A stretch of DNA of 64,000 bases from Orbilia blumenaviensis (taxonomy: Eukaryota > Ascomycota > Orbiliomycetes > Orbiliales > Orbiliaceae): contig JAVHNS010000006.1 of NCBI GenBank assembly GCA_036872755.1, forward strand, positions 1,612,001-1,676,000, written 5' to 3'. Shown piece by piece: positions 48,425-60,600 of this stretch. A program made the position numbers and the translations under genes. The notes under the pieces were generated by a model. The model was not told the DNA's origin. It saw nothing but the letters and a program-made list of their open reading frames with translations, and searched no databases. Positions within the stretch are counted from its first letter, which is position 1. Every line of letters begins with the position of its first letter.

Positions 48425-50430
48425 TCACCACCCGTTGAAAGTGTCCTTGAGGAAGGCTCCACCAGAGCCGCCTCTCTTCCTCCCGGCAGGAGGAGCTTGA
48501 GAAACCACGCCATTATTCGCAGCCGGTTTCTTAGTAGGAACGCTCTTGCCGCCGCTAAGAGCGCCCTCAGCACCCGAGGGGCCGCTCGACGAAGAAAGCT
48601 GAGAATTACTAGAGTAATTCTCGCCATTTGGCGGATTGATCGGTCTGGAGTCCCCATTGGCTAGGGGATTGACTGGTTTTCCCCTGCCGGTAAGCTTTGC
48701 CGCGATATCTTGCGGCTGGGAAGCGAATAGACCGATTTGACGGTAAGGAGGAGTCGACAATGGAGGGGAGGTGGTGGCCGGCCTATCAGATGAAGGTCCG
48801 GGTGCACCGTTATTCAGCCCCTCAGCACTTGGGCACCTGCTGAGGGGAGGTCGGGGTGGAGGAGTTGGGACTCGAGGTCCAAAGGTTGGGAGGGGTTCTC
48901 GGGTGATTTTTTCGTACTCCTTCCACCGTTGAGCACGAGTCAAGGCCTTATTGCTTTCGGGTTCCCTGCGTAGAGGCTGTCCAAGGAGACTAACTGATAA
49001 CTGGTTTGGGATGGTTATGGCTCTTCGAAGAACTAGTTTCTTGAAGCCATGGGAGCCTCTTTTAAGAGAACGAGACACGGAGCGGAAAAGCTGTCTCCAG
49101 CCCATGCCCTTGATGCCAGGAGGGTTATGGAGCGCTGTAGATCCTATAGCAGAGCGTCGTAGGTCAGCAACACGCTCAAGACATTAATTCATAGACGGAA
49201 GGGGAGGCAGTATATATTTTACTAGGACTTACCTTCTACTGGATGCTCATGTTTACCTTGCAAACGTCTGTTCTCAAAATCTCTTCTCAAATCTCTATAG
49301 AATGTTGCATCGTTCCTTTTGTCCACGCCACCCACGACGGGAGGAGGAAGCGGTTCCGCATACCGGTTCGCACTAATGGCACTGAGAGGAGTCGATGAAG
49401 TTGCAGTCGTACTGCTGGACTCTTGTCGTTCAATACCGATAGCAGCAACCTGCTTACTGGTGGAGCCGATAGTATTCGAGCGGACCTTATTCATTAGGAA
49501 CCGAAAACCACTAGTTTTCTTGCTCACTACCTCAACGGGCTTATTATCAGGTGCCTCACCTACGCCATTCGAGCTGACAACTGGAGGAGGAGGAGGAGAA
49601 GGAGGAGGAATAGAAGAAGCCGTCTGAGGTCTTGAAGACTCCGGCTGGGGTGCATCAGCCTTTTGGGCTGGTTTTTCAACCGCCTTTGGTTGAGACCTTA
49701 CATTCTGACGAAGACGGTCTTGGATTTTCTGAACCGGGCCTCTCTCGGAGCCCTGGGAATTTCTCTTATGAGCCTCCTCCAAGGCATGGACGGCAGCGGG
49801 AACACGTCCTGGAGATCGTGGGCGCGTTGCCATCTGGCCAATGCTCAGACTCGAGCTATCAGCCGGAAGGGAGTTCAGAAAATACTCAATATGCTGAGCT
49901 TTCGGTTCGTTCAAGCTGTTGGAGGGTATGGTGTTGAGTGGGCGTTGATTGGATGTCGAAGCCGTCGGTGCCAGTTCTGGTTCTGGCTGTGGCTTAACAG
50001 GAGCAGCTTCAACAGGGATTTGTTGATCTGGCGGAGGAAGAGCCGGACTGGTGGTCCCACTCGGCTTAATAGCTTCTTCTGCTCCAGAAGGGGGAGGAGG
50101 GGAGGTAGCTGCGGTGCTTGATCCATCCATCCCAGCCGACGAGGGAATACTATCACTATTAATGGTGAACTCGCGAGCTCTTTTCTGCAGTAGATCCTCG
50201 GAGCTGTTCAAGGAGCAGCCCGGAGCCTGGGCGAAAACCTGGGATTCCAACGAATCTGAGGCTAATATGGGGTCTAGAAGAGGTTTTATTGGGATAGGAG
50301 ATAACGGAGATGGTTTCTGGTGTTCTTCTAATAGAAGAGACGGGAGCAAATTAAGAGAGGAGATGGGGTGTGGAGATGAGGGGGGGTGTGGGTGAGCAGT
50401 TAGATCGAGGGATGATTTGGAGCCCTTCAT
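48425..50430 (-). CDS. Hypothetical Pro/Ser-rich, largely disordered protein
   Basis: Two exons (50430-49233, 49143-48425) sum to 1917 nt, 638 aa. The intron has GTAAGT donor and ATAG acceptor. The N-terminal ~350 residues are low-complexity Pro/Ser/Ala sequence with several PPP runs. A more conserved-looking core follows: SGFRFLMNKVRSNT, then VDKRNDATFYRDLRRDFENRRL, and after the intron a basic helix-prone block GWRQLFRSVSRSLKRGSHG with KKLVLRRAI. The C-terminus returns to Pro/Ser-rich sequence and ends at TGA. It is not a recognised family. The composition resembles fungal scaffold or cell-polarity proteins, but this is only an impression. No signal peptide or membrane segment is visible. 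Confidence 0.65.
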
Positions 50431-53400
50431 CTTAAGCTTATAATCCTGCCTAATAGGTACTTTTGGAGGGGGTGGGCTAACGGTTTTTTGTTCGACTTCA
50501 ACCGGATGCGTTGCAATTGAGCTGGCGCGCTGGCGGAGTGGGTGTCCCAGTCTCGTAGCTAGACTTAAATGTCCTCGGAACAGAGTAACGACGGCCTCTG
50601 GCGTTATCTGGTGGTGCTGGTGGCGTTTAAGCTGGTGCCGGCAACCCAGAGAAATAATATCCCATCCCTACTGCTTTACTTACTTTACCGGCTCCGATAC
50701 AAAGGCATATTCTACTCTATATACGGCATTTTCACGAGGGCTTTGGGGGGCGGGGTATCGACTAGGTATCTTGGACGCTGCACCGCGGGCATATGACGAA
50801 ATGGCGACGAGATAGATAGATGGGTTAAGAGGCGGATATCTGCTCACGAGACCGCCTTCTTTCGCGGAGGTTTATCTAAGTACGCACACCTCCTATCCTC
50901 TACTATAATGCATGTTAACCATTATAATTGCAATAACTACACTCTTAGTTATGAAGTTGAATGGTAGGCCACTGTAGCATAGTAGAAGGCTTTTCATCTA
51001 TGGCGCTTTAGACTTTTATTAATTTTCTTCCGATTGATATATGACGTTCACTGGGATCGATTTCGGTAACTCTCTTTTAGAATTACATAACCACCGGCTC
51101 ACGCGCTGAAACTCTGAATCAATTGTTGCGTGGGAGATATAAATAAAAACAAGCATACTGCGCATATAAGCTATACGAAAACCACGTTTTGCTCGGATCT
51201 AAATTATAAGCGAGGGAATTTTCAACGTCACGGGGAATTACAAAAAATACAAAAACGGAATGGATGGTCCAATGATATCATGATATATCGAACTCAAAGT
51301 TTAACATGAGGTTGTTTGCATCTGATCAGCTGGACGACAATACTCCCTCGAACTGCGTTGCACTGTTGCATTTTTCAACCCATTTATCCTATAGTTAGGC
51401 GCGATTTTTTTTTCTTTTAAAACTAAAAAGGCTAATTCGTCTGAGGCAATTGGAATTTTAAAGAAGGAAAAGAAAGGAAAGAAGAGAAAAAGGAAAGAGA
51501 TCGAAGCGAGAGTTGTTTGTCTCTCGGCTTTGTGCGGTGCTTATTCCAACGTCGGCATCAGCATGGTCCGATATGTATAATATCCCAACATATAAATACG
51601 CACATGTATCAATTCGAGTCATATCGGTGTCGCAGATATACGAGGCGGGTATATATCGATACCGATTATTAATTAAGCTTCTGAGGAGGGCAGCGGGGGA
51701 GCTCGGTCCATGCATTGCCCTCGCCTTTGTGTCGACTTGACGGGAAACTGGTAGTTTAACTGTGCCTCTTGAGCGCATTTGCCTAAGCCTAAGCCGGCTG
51801 AGCTAGCTATTAGAACTCGTATTTCTGAATGACTGTACCTTCCTCATGGACTGCCCTCGTCGCCATATATACTGCAGAACTGATAGTACCTGCATGGATC
51901 ACCCGATGAACATACGAGCGTGACTCCGCGACTTTGCATGGATTCACGTAAAAAACACGTTGCGGAATCCACATGGCTCTTTGGTTGAAAATTTTTTTTA
52001 TTTTTTTTCGTATTGTAATTATTTGGGAATTCGCCCGTTTGGAATAATATGCATCTTGATGTACGGTGAACTCGCATACAGCCGTATATTTGCCTGTAGA
52101 AGTACTAGGTACTAGTACAGTAGAAACGCCAAATCACGCACTTCCGCGAGCCGCTGCGATAATAGAACTGATAGAGTTGTAAGAAAGTCCAGCAAACCAA
52201 TTGTGGAGTCGGATTTTGACTTTCTCATGTTTTGAGTTTCTATGCTCTTTCAGCCCAACGCAATCTCCTTTTTTTGGCTATCGAATTTTATGCCTGGCTA
52301 GTAGAATTCTCCACATCCCTGTCTTAGCTAAGCCAATGCATGCGCGCCCTGGTTTGAGCTCATTCTAGCCGGTCCCTGTTTTTTCCTGGTGGGACAATCG
52401 ATCAAGAGGCACTATCACAGGCTTGATTGGTGGTGTTTCGTAGCTGCCGTATCGGTTTAGAGGTCCAATGTGCAAGCCGCTGTACGACCATGCCGGCCAC
52501 CCGGTGAGCCCCGCTGTATCACTGTGTCGTATCATCGGGTCCGGTCTACTGACATATGATATTAATATTTCCCTCTGCAGCAAAAACACTCAAATTACAA
52601 TGATTCATTACGTAGTATTATATGTTATACTATGGGAACACTTCAAAGACGAAACCGTTTTGCATCCGGTGATGCTGGGAACATAACGAGATGCTAGGCC
52701 GCACAGGTGCAAGATCTTCACTGCAGGCGGTCTGGTCGCGGTTCGCATTTGCCGGTGTGGAGACCTCTTAATCGAAAAGGACCGTCAGGTACCAATTCAC
52801 GCTGGGACCGAACGGGAAAAGTCTCACTCCAAATGGCCCTCATGGGCCCCACCAGGTCTCTCCCCAAGCCGATTACCGGGGAACTTGTTGGAATTTCACA
52901 TACATACGAACAAGGTTCAGGCGCAAGAAAAGGGGTGCCAAAATCAAAATGACCATTCAGCGCTTCCCTTGCACGCCCCCCAAAGCAAGTCCCGACTAAA
53001 ATTCATGATGTCCTTCTTGTATCGGGGACCTTGCAGCGTCAGAGTTCTAGCCCTATCGGATAATAGATTATGTGGCGGCCTTAGCTGACCTTTTCGTGGG
53101 ATTTTCAGCTTTTTTGGCCAGCCGCAATTGCATGTAATATGCAAAGGGGATTTTCTTGTATGTATACATATTGCCTGCGTATCCCTCTCCTCCATCCTAT
53201 CCCCCCTTCCTCTTCTTATCCACCCACCCCACCGATGCATATCATCGATCTGTGAATGACTCTATCGAAAGGTCATTCGTCCATTCCTTTGTGCCAGCAT
53301 ATTCTTCTCTACATTCATTTGAAGGAATTGTTTCGTTAATCTTAGCAAGGAACTTTTATATTCCAGGCTGAGAGAGGGGTTGAACGACAAAGTTTCTAAT

Positions 53401-53527
53401 ATAATAATATATTTCTATCCTTATCCTTCCCGTTGATTTCTACTGCATTCAAACCCTATTCATTCATTTTTTTTTTTAATTTTTATTTTAAAAGTTCGTC
53501 TGCAAGCGAAAAATTGCTAAACAAAAT
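50431..53527. other. Intergenic region, about 3.1 kb
   Basis: No supported gene. Contains A/T runs (51405-51420, 51985-52010), short microsatellite-like tracts and, near 53390-53520, an AT-rich leader with a T-run just upstream of the LysM gene. Long upstream regions like this are common before regulated secreted-protein genes. Confidence 0.5.
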
Positions 53528-56500
53528 ATGCAGCGACTTAATATCCTTCTGTCATCCTTGTTTGTCTTCCTACTGGCAATTGCTGGGGTCAACGGCTACG
53601 CTATTGATGCCAATCATCGTCATGACTTCGTGAAACGTCACGACCATGAGCATTTCGTTCGACAGGCTTCTGCGTCTCCATCTCCAACACCCCTTCAGGC
53701 TGGGACAGTCGCCAACTGTCTTAAGTGGCGTTATGCCCAACAGACTGACAATTGTGATAATATCGTTACACGATTCCAATCTATCGGTCTGACCAAAGCC
53801 AATTTGATCAAATGGAACCCGGCTCTGGGCAGCAACTGTGCTGGTTTCAAGCTTGGATACTACCTCTGTGTTCAAGCCGGCCCAGCTCCCACAACTGCAT
53901 CTCCATCTCCAACACCTCTTCAGTCTGGAACAGTCGCCAACTGTCTTAAGTGGCGTTATGCTCAACAGACTGACAATTGTGATAATATCGTTACACGATT
54001 CCAGTCTATTGGTCTGACCAAAGCCAATTTGATCAAATGGAACCCAGCTCTGGGAAGTAACTGTGCTGGTTTCAAGCTTGGTTTCTATCTCTGTGTTCAA
54101 GCTGGCCCAACACCAACACCATCGGCATCAACAACCACATCTCCGTCTCCGACGCCTCGTCAGTCTGGAACGGTTGCCAACTGTCTTAAGTGGCGTTATG
54201 CTCAACAGACTGATAACTGTGATAATATCGTTACACGATTCCAGTCTATCGGTCTTACTAAAGCCAATTTGATCAAGTGGAACCCAGCCTTGGGCAGCAA
54301 CTGCTCTGGTTTCAAGCTTGGATACTACCTCTGTGTGCAGGCCGGTCCAACGCCAACAACCACCACTAAGACTACCACTAAGTCTACGACCAAGTCTACA
54401 ACCAAGTCGACAACTACTAGTTCTAAGACTACTACTAAGAGCACAACTACCAGCTCGAAGACTACGACAACTTCCAGCCGTAGCACTACTACTACTTCGG
54501 CTTCTAAGACTACAACCTCTTCCACCTCAACCACTCGTGCTCTTCCAGCTGCTACTCAAAGTGGTCAAACCGAAAGGTGTATCAACTGGCGTTATGTCCA
54601 GCCCACTGATACCTGCGAGAACATTGTTACTCGATATGCCAATACTGTAGACAAGCTCACGCTTCCAAACCTCCTGCAATGGAACCCAGCTTTGGGCGAC
54701 GACTGCTCGGGCCTTACTCCAAAATACTGGGTCTGCGTCAGAGTCGAGCCATACTGGATCGACTCCATCAAGCACCAAGGAAAGGCTCCATATGCTGAAA
54801 GCGGATATCAAGTCTACCGTAACGTTAAGGACTTCGGTGCCAAAGGTGACGGTGTTACCGATGATACTGTTGCCATTCAAAATGCCATTGCCAGCGGTGA
54901 CAGATGCGGTTTGGGATGTGATTCCTCCACCACCAAGCCTGCTTTGGTCTTCTTCCCTCCCGGAACATACATTGTCTCCCGCGCCATCATTACCTATTAC
55001 CAAACTCACATGATCGGTGACCCATTGGACCTTCCAAGACTTAAGGCTGCACCATGGTTTGAGGGATACGCTATCATAGAAGGTAACCCGTACTACGCCC
55101 CAGAAAAGAACTGGCACGGACCCACAAACAACTTCTACAAGGTTGTTCGTAACTTCATCATTGATACCACTGCTATGGCACCTGATGCATATGGTACCGG
55201 TATTCATTGGCAAGTCGCCCAAGCCACCAGTTTGACCAACATCATCTTCTACTCCAACCCTGCCCCAGGAACCAGACATCAGGGTCTTTACATCGAAAAC
55301 GGCTCTGGTGGATACATGTCCAACCTCGTCTTCAACGGTGGTAAGTTCGGCGCATGGATCGGCAACCAGCAATACACCCTCCGCAACTTCACCTTCAATG
55401 ACTGCGACACCGGTATCTTCCTCGTCTGGGGCTGGGTTTGGCACCTTAAGTCTATGACCTTCAACAACAACCGTGTCGGTATCGATATGACCAATAAGGA
55501 TAGTGGTGTACTCCCCGTCGGTTCAGTAATGCTCTCCGACTCTCAGTTCAACAATGTAGAAATTGGTATCGCATCCGACAAAGTTGCCAGCGAATCCCCA
55601 AAGACAGCCAATACTCTTGCAATTGACAACATCAGCATCAACAACTGCCCCGTCATCGTCGGTGTTACAGGATCTACTCCAAAGCTTGCAGGAACAACCG
55701 GCACAATGACCGTTACCTCATGGGTCCAAGGCCGTAAATACACTCAATCCTCGCAGAATGGCCAAGATGTCATGGGTGCCAACTCCGGCTTCGCCCGTCC
55801 AGCCGGACTTTTGGACTCCAACGGCAAGATTCTTGAACGTAGCAAGCCAAACTACGAAACATGGACTCTTTCCCAAATCCTCTCCGTCCGTGACCTCGGC
55901 GCAAAGGGTGACGGCACAACCGACGACACCGCAGCCCTTCAAGCAGCAATCAATAAGGCGGCCGCTGAATCCAAGGTTCTATACATCGACTACGGTGTCT
56001 ACGTCGTCACAAACACCATCTACGTCCCACCAAACTCCCGAATCATGGGTGAAACCTGGCCAGTAATCCTCGCCTCCGGCTCCGCATTCACCAACACCGC
56101 CAATCCACGAGTAGTAGTCCAATTCGGCCGAGCAGGAGAAACCGGTTTCATCGAGGGTACAAACTTCGTCGTCGCAACCCGTGGAGCCACAAAAGGCGCC
56201 ATCTTGATGCAATGGAACCTCGCATCCACCGGCGAAGTCTCAGGTCTATACGACGTCCACGCCCGTGTCGGTGGTTTCACAGGCTCAAACCTTGATGCGA
56301 ACACCTGTCTCAAGACTCCAACTTCCACCGCTATCAACCAGAACTGCGCGGCTGCTTATATGCTCATGCACATCTCCAAGACCGCCAGCCGTGTCGTTTT
56401 CGAAAATACCTGGTGGTGGACCGCAGATCACGACCTCGACCTCCCCGCTCACGACCAGATCACAGTCTTCGTCGGCCGTGGTGTATTGATCGAATCCACC

Positions 56501-57088
56501 CAGCCAATCTGGTTATACGGCACCGCATCAGAGCATAACGTTCTCTACCAATACCAGCTTACAAACGCAGCGAACGTCTACATGGGTATGATCCAAACCG
56601 AGACTCCATATTATCAAGCCAACCCAGTCGCCCCACTGCCATTCAGCGTCAACTCCACATGGAACGATCCGGACTACAATAGCATCTGCAGCAGCATCGG
56701 AGGTGTAACAACTTGCAAGAAGAGCTATGGCGTAAGAACCCAGAACTCGAATAATATCCTCATCTATGGTGCAGGATTATACAGTTTCTTCGAGAACTAC
56801 GATCAAAGTAAGTCCCCTAAACTCAATTCCCTCATAAAATATATATGAATATAAATTAGAATGTGTTGCTAACGTTGCATTTCCTCCCCCTCCACAGCCT
56901 GCCTCTCTGATGAGTCCTGCCAGAAATACATGGCCTCCTTCGAGAACACGAGCAATCTCAGACTTTACGCCCTGACGACCAAGGGAACCGAAACCCTACT
57001 GACGGTTAACAATGACTGGAGCGTGCCATGGACGCCTAACGCGAACAGATTCGGTGCCACGATCGGGTTGTACCAGAATCCTGCTTAA
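53528..57088 (+). CDS. Secreted four-LysM protein fused to a GH55-like beta-1,3-glucanase
   Basis: Two exons (53528-56807, 56898-57088) sum to 3471 nt, 1156 aa. The N-terminus is a signal peptide (about 1-23) followed by a possible Kex2 site (VKRH). Three nearly identical LysM domains begin at about residues 62, 137 and 217, each with NCLKWRYAQQTDNCDNI and KWNPALGSNC. A Thr/Ser/Lys linker (about 277-340) and a more divergent fourth LysM (about 347-410) follow. The rest is two pectate-lyase-3 type right-handed beta-helix halves starting DFGAKGDGVTDDT (about 431) and DLGAKGDGTTDDT (about 788), the layout of GH55 exo-beta-1,3-glucanases. LysM binds chitin or N-acetylglucosamine polymers; GH55 cleaves beta-1,3-glucan. 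It probably works outside the cell on fungal wall or host-related glycans. The exact substrate is not shown. Confidence 0.92.
53711..54343 (+). repeat. Three tandem LysM-coding repeats
   Basis: Units start at 53711, 53936 and 54176 (spacings 225 and 240 nt, multiples of three). Units 1 and 2 differ by only about ten of 170 bases, most of them silent, so the duplication is recent or maintained by conversion. Confidence 0.9.
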
Positions 57089-57689
57089 ACTAAAAACAAA
57101 AAAAATGAGATGATGAAGTAAGAAGAGATGAAGATGAAGAAGGAGGAGGACGGGAGAGGGATATTATAATGTTTAAACATATATAACAGGATAATCCATA
57201 TTTTCACACACATACCCTTTATATTTTTCGTGAAGGCCAGCGCGGAAGGCGATTTCTTTTGTAACTACTACACACATTGCTCTAAAAACACGGATACATA
57301 TAAAACCTGTTTACATCATCACGTATGACCACATAATCAGAATTCGAATAGAATCAAAAAGGTAACTACTAATAAATTAAAATCCTCGATCATCCTATCG
57401 ATCGATCGCAACGACTATCGTTAAAGTCCTATCTAATAAAATACCAAAATGATACACGACTTTTATGTGTAGAGCGGAAAGGAAACAATACAGAACGGAA
57501 AGCAACTATTGCTAACATTTTTTTTAAAAAGCCCATCCCATGACTCCATTATAAGTAGAAAAAAAGGAATAAGAGAAAAATGAAAAGCGATGGAACAAGC
57601 AGGGCAGCTTCGAAGTGTAGGTGCAATCAGCTGCCCTTTTCTCAAGAAAATTAAAACACAAAAAAAAGAATAAACCACCATCCTCGCTT
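57089..57689. other. Convergent intergenic region
   Basis: 3' flanks of the LysM gene and TRA1. AT-rich, no gene. Confidence 0.5.
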
Positions 57690-60600
57690 TTACAAATAAG
57701 GCATCCACAAATGATCAGTCTGTGCCAAATTGGCGGGGTTAACGGCCTTGCTAATCAGATCTATAACCGTCTGGTTCGCCGGAATCATTGCCGTGTTGTT
57801 AGCGCAAAGCGCGGCAGTTCGTCGCGTGATAATAGTGCTGTTGACATCCACCTTCTCACGAATTTTCTGGTCACCGCCCACAGCACGGTGTTGCTGCGTA
57901 AACCAGAAGATCATCTCGTCTCGCACGAAGAGGGAGAGATATTGCTCCAATTCAAATTGCTGTTGGTTTTCATTAGCCTCGTTCTTGGGAGTAAGAGGGA
58001 TTATGTGTCTTACCTCAGGCTCGGTCAAACATCGCGCGATAGCCATAATAGCGCATGAATAGATACCCTCGACAGCAATGGGTCCCATAAGTGTATGCAG
58101 GTTCGGGGTTAATCGGAAAGGCACGGGTTCATTGTTATGGAAGTAGGCGTTACTAGCCGCCATTGCCGGAATCAACTCTGTGCCCCAGATATTACCTGTC
58201 GCCTTCGCAATGAACATCTTATGTGGGAACCGATTGTTCATATTCATGACATATGTCATAAAAGTAAGAGCAGCGAACTGGTAGGAGAACTGGCGGCGGA
58301 AGATCCAGAAGTCGTCGAAAGAGCTGTAGGATGCTTGCATATACTGTATAATCGAATTAGCAAATCTGCGGAAGTAAAAAACAACTGAAAAAACAAAGGA
58401 GAACTCACATCTTGAACAACAGTATTAGGCACCATATTCTCTTGAATAGCGCTCAAAACCTCCATCTTGAGATTCTGGACCTCAGGACCGCTCATCTTCT
58501 TGTTAACATTGGTCCTCAAACTCTTCATCGCATAGATCAACGGCTCGTCTTTGCTAATATTGGTCTTTCTACAGTAGTCCTCATAGATGCCCTGGAGGGA
58601 AATGTACGAAGCATCGTCCTGGACAATCCTGATATGTGGCGCGAGTGGGACCATGAGTGGGAGATGGAAGCCCAAGTTCCTCCGTCTGGCCTCCTTGCGT
58701 TTGGCAAGAATACTAAAAACCCAGTTAGCATAAATCCCATTAAAATTTGACGTAAGAAATGGACCACAAACCCATTGAAGATCCTGAACAATTGTGCAAC
58801 CCTCTCCTCACGCCTACAATGCCGTTGAGCCGGATGCTGTACCGCAAAAGCATGCACACTACCATCATGACCCCTCATCTTCAACCTCCGGTGACAAATA
58901 CCATATCCACGAACAACATCAACACGCGGCAAGAACCTCTCAATACGTACAAAGTCCTTGTTGTGATCTCTATGCAGCAGATACTGCCCTGGAACCTCAA
59001 CCTCCTCGAACTTCTGGAATCTAAAATCGCTAAGGTGTGGGGAGAACGACTCAAGACTAGCATGGGCAGGACGTCGGTCAAGTTTCTCTTCAAACCTGTC
59101 TCTCCACCTCCTGAGTTTCTGGATATAGCTCTGCAGATTCGGCTTCTCATGCACAAACTCAGCTTCAAACGCAACCCTAATATGAGCTGGAAGAATGGTC
59201 TCTGCAAATCGCGTGATATTGGCCTCAGTAGCAGGTGGCAGCTTAGTATCCTCAGGAGATGCAAGTGGAATACGCCCGACAAACTAATAAAATACACCAT
59301 TAGCAACCTCATCCCCCTAACTCTTCTAGGAATAAAGAACATACCTGTAACCCATCATTGAGCAAAGCTACAATCAACCGATACGCATCCTCATCAGGCG
59401 GACACTTGAAGTACTTGTGTATCTGATCGCCCATAGTCTCCATCGACAAAGCCAAAAGCGGGAACGCCGATTTAAGCACCGACATGATCTCATCTGTATG
59501 CTCCCATGGGTTTTTCTTCGCAGGCGCGGGGCTCTGTGGAGCTGATGCATTCGCTGTAGCCCCGTTAGTAGCAGGCGTAGGCACCGTCGCAGCTCCATTC
59601 GGTTGGCTTGGAGTTTCAGGTCGAGCACCGGCCGAAGAGTCGGGTCTTGTGGGGCTGGCGGCACTCCCCGCGGCGGCAGCTACACCGTTAGCAGGAGACC
59701 CCTGCGTAGGCTTCGCTTTCGCCTGTTGTGCAGTCTGTTGCTTCTTGATGACACTATAGTCTTCCCTTGAAGTTCTGAGTAAGAAGTACAGCGCTTGTGG
59801 GAAATTCTTGGCGATCTTAAGCAAGATGCTCTTTGCGATCTTAGCTTCTTTATGCGACAACGACGATAGCAGCTGTGGAATATAAGTAATCCAATACCAC
59901 ACTGGCATCTCGCCTTTGTAGGCTTCAAACGCCGCAGAGATACTACCACTTCCATCGTCAAGGCTGAGCAACCAAAGGACTCTGCTAAGTAACTTCCGAG
60001 CCTTCCCACTCTTATACAACCCAGCGGCTTCGAGATAGCAACTAACCGCATTCCCAGCTGGTTGTAAGTCTGCAGGATTTTCCTTGAACAGCATGTCACT
60101 GTAGAAGCCCCATTCAGCCCACGCCTTCGGCAGCTTGAGATCGTAGAACAGTGCAGTTCCAAAGGCCTCGTTCGCATCCTCCTTCTTCTGCAACTTAGCC
60201 TGGAACATGCCCTTGAGCGTGAAGAACTCGGCCTTCTGCTGGCCAACGAAGTAGTTAAGATTGGTGTTATTGATCACTTCTAGCCCATTATTCAATTCAG
60301 CCGGGTTCTGGTAGTGACACTTCGCTTGTTCTCGGAGCTTAAGGAAGGCTTCTTGAATCTCGATGTTCGGGAGTGTATAGATCTTGCTGAGCTGCGCGAT
60401 ACAGACATCGGCCAATTGATGTTTCCGGGCGACATGTGCGAAACGGTTGATGATCCAGGCAGTCTCGTGGTATCCGCGGTAGGCATAAGAGTTCGAATTA
60501 TTATTGCCACTACCCGATGGCACCAATGGAATGTAAGTCTTGTTGATGGACGAAAACACATGTTGTCGCCAGGTAACTAGATCATGCCAAGCATTGATAT

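Noticed and set aside
54325..54534. Val-rich open frame on the minus strand
   Set aside because: Antisense of the Thr/Ser/Lys linker of the LysM gene.
57690..60246. Several long alternative frames on both strands
   Set aside because: They are out-of-frame shadows of TRA1, whose own frame carries the PIKK and FATC motifs.
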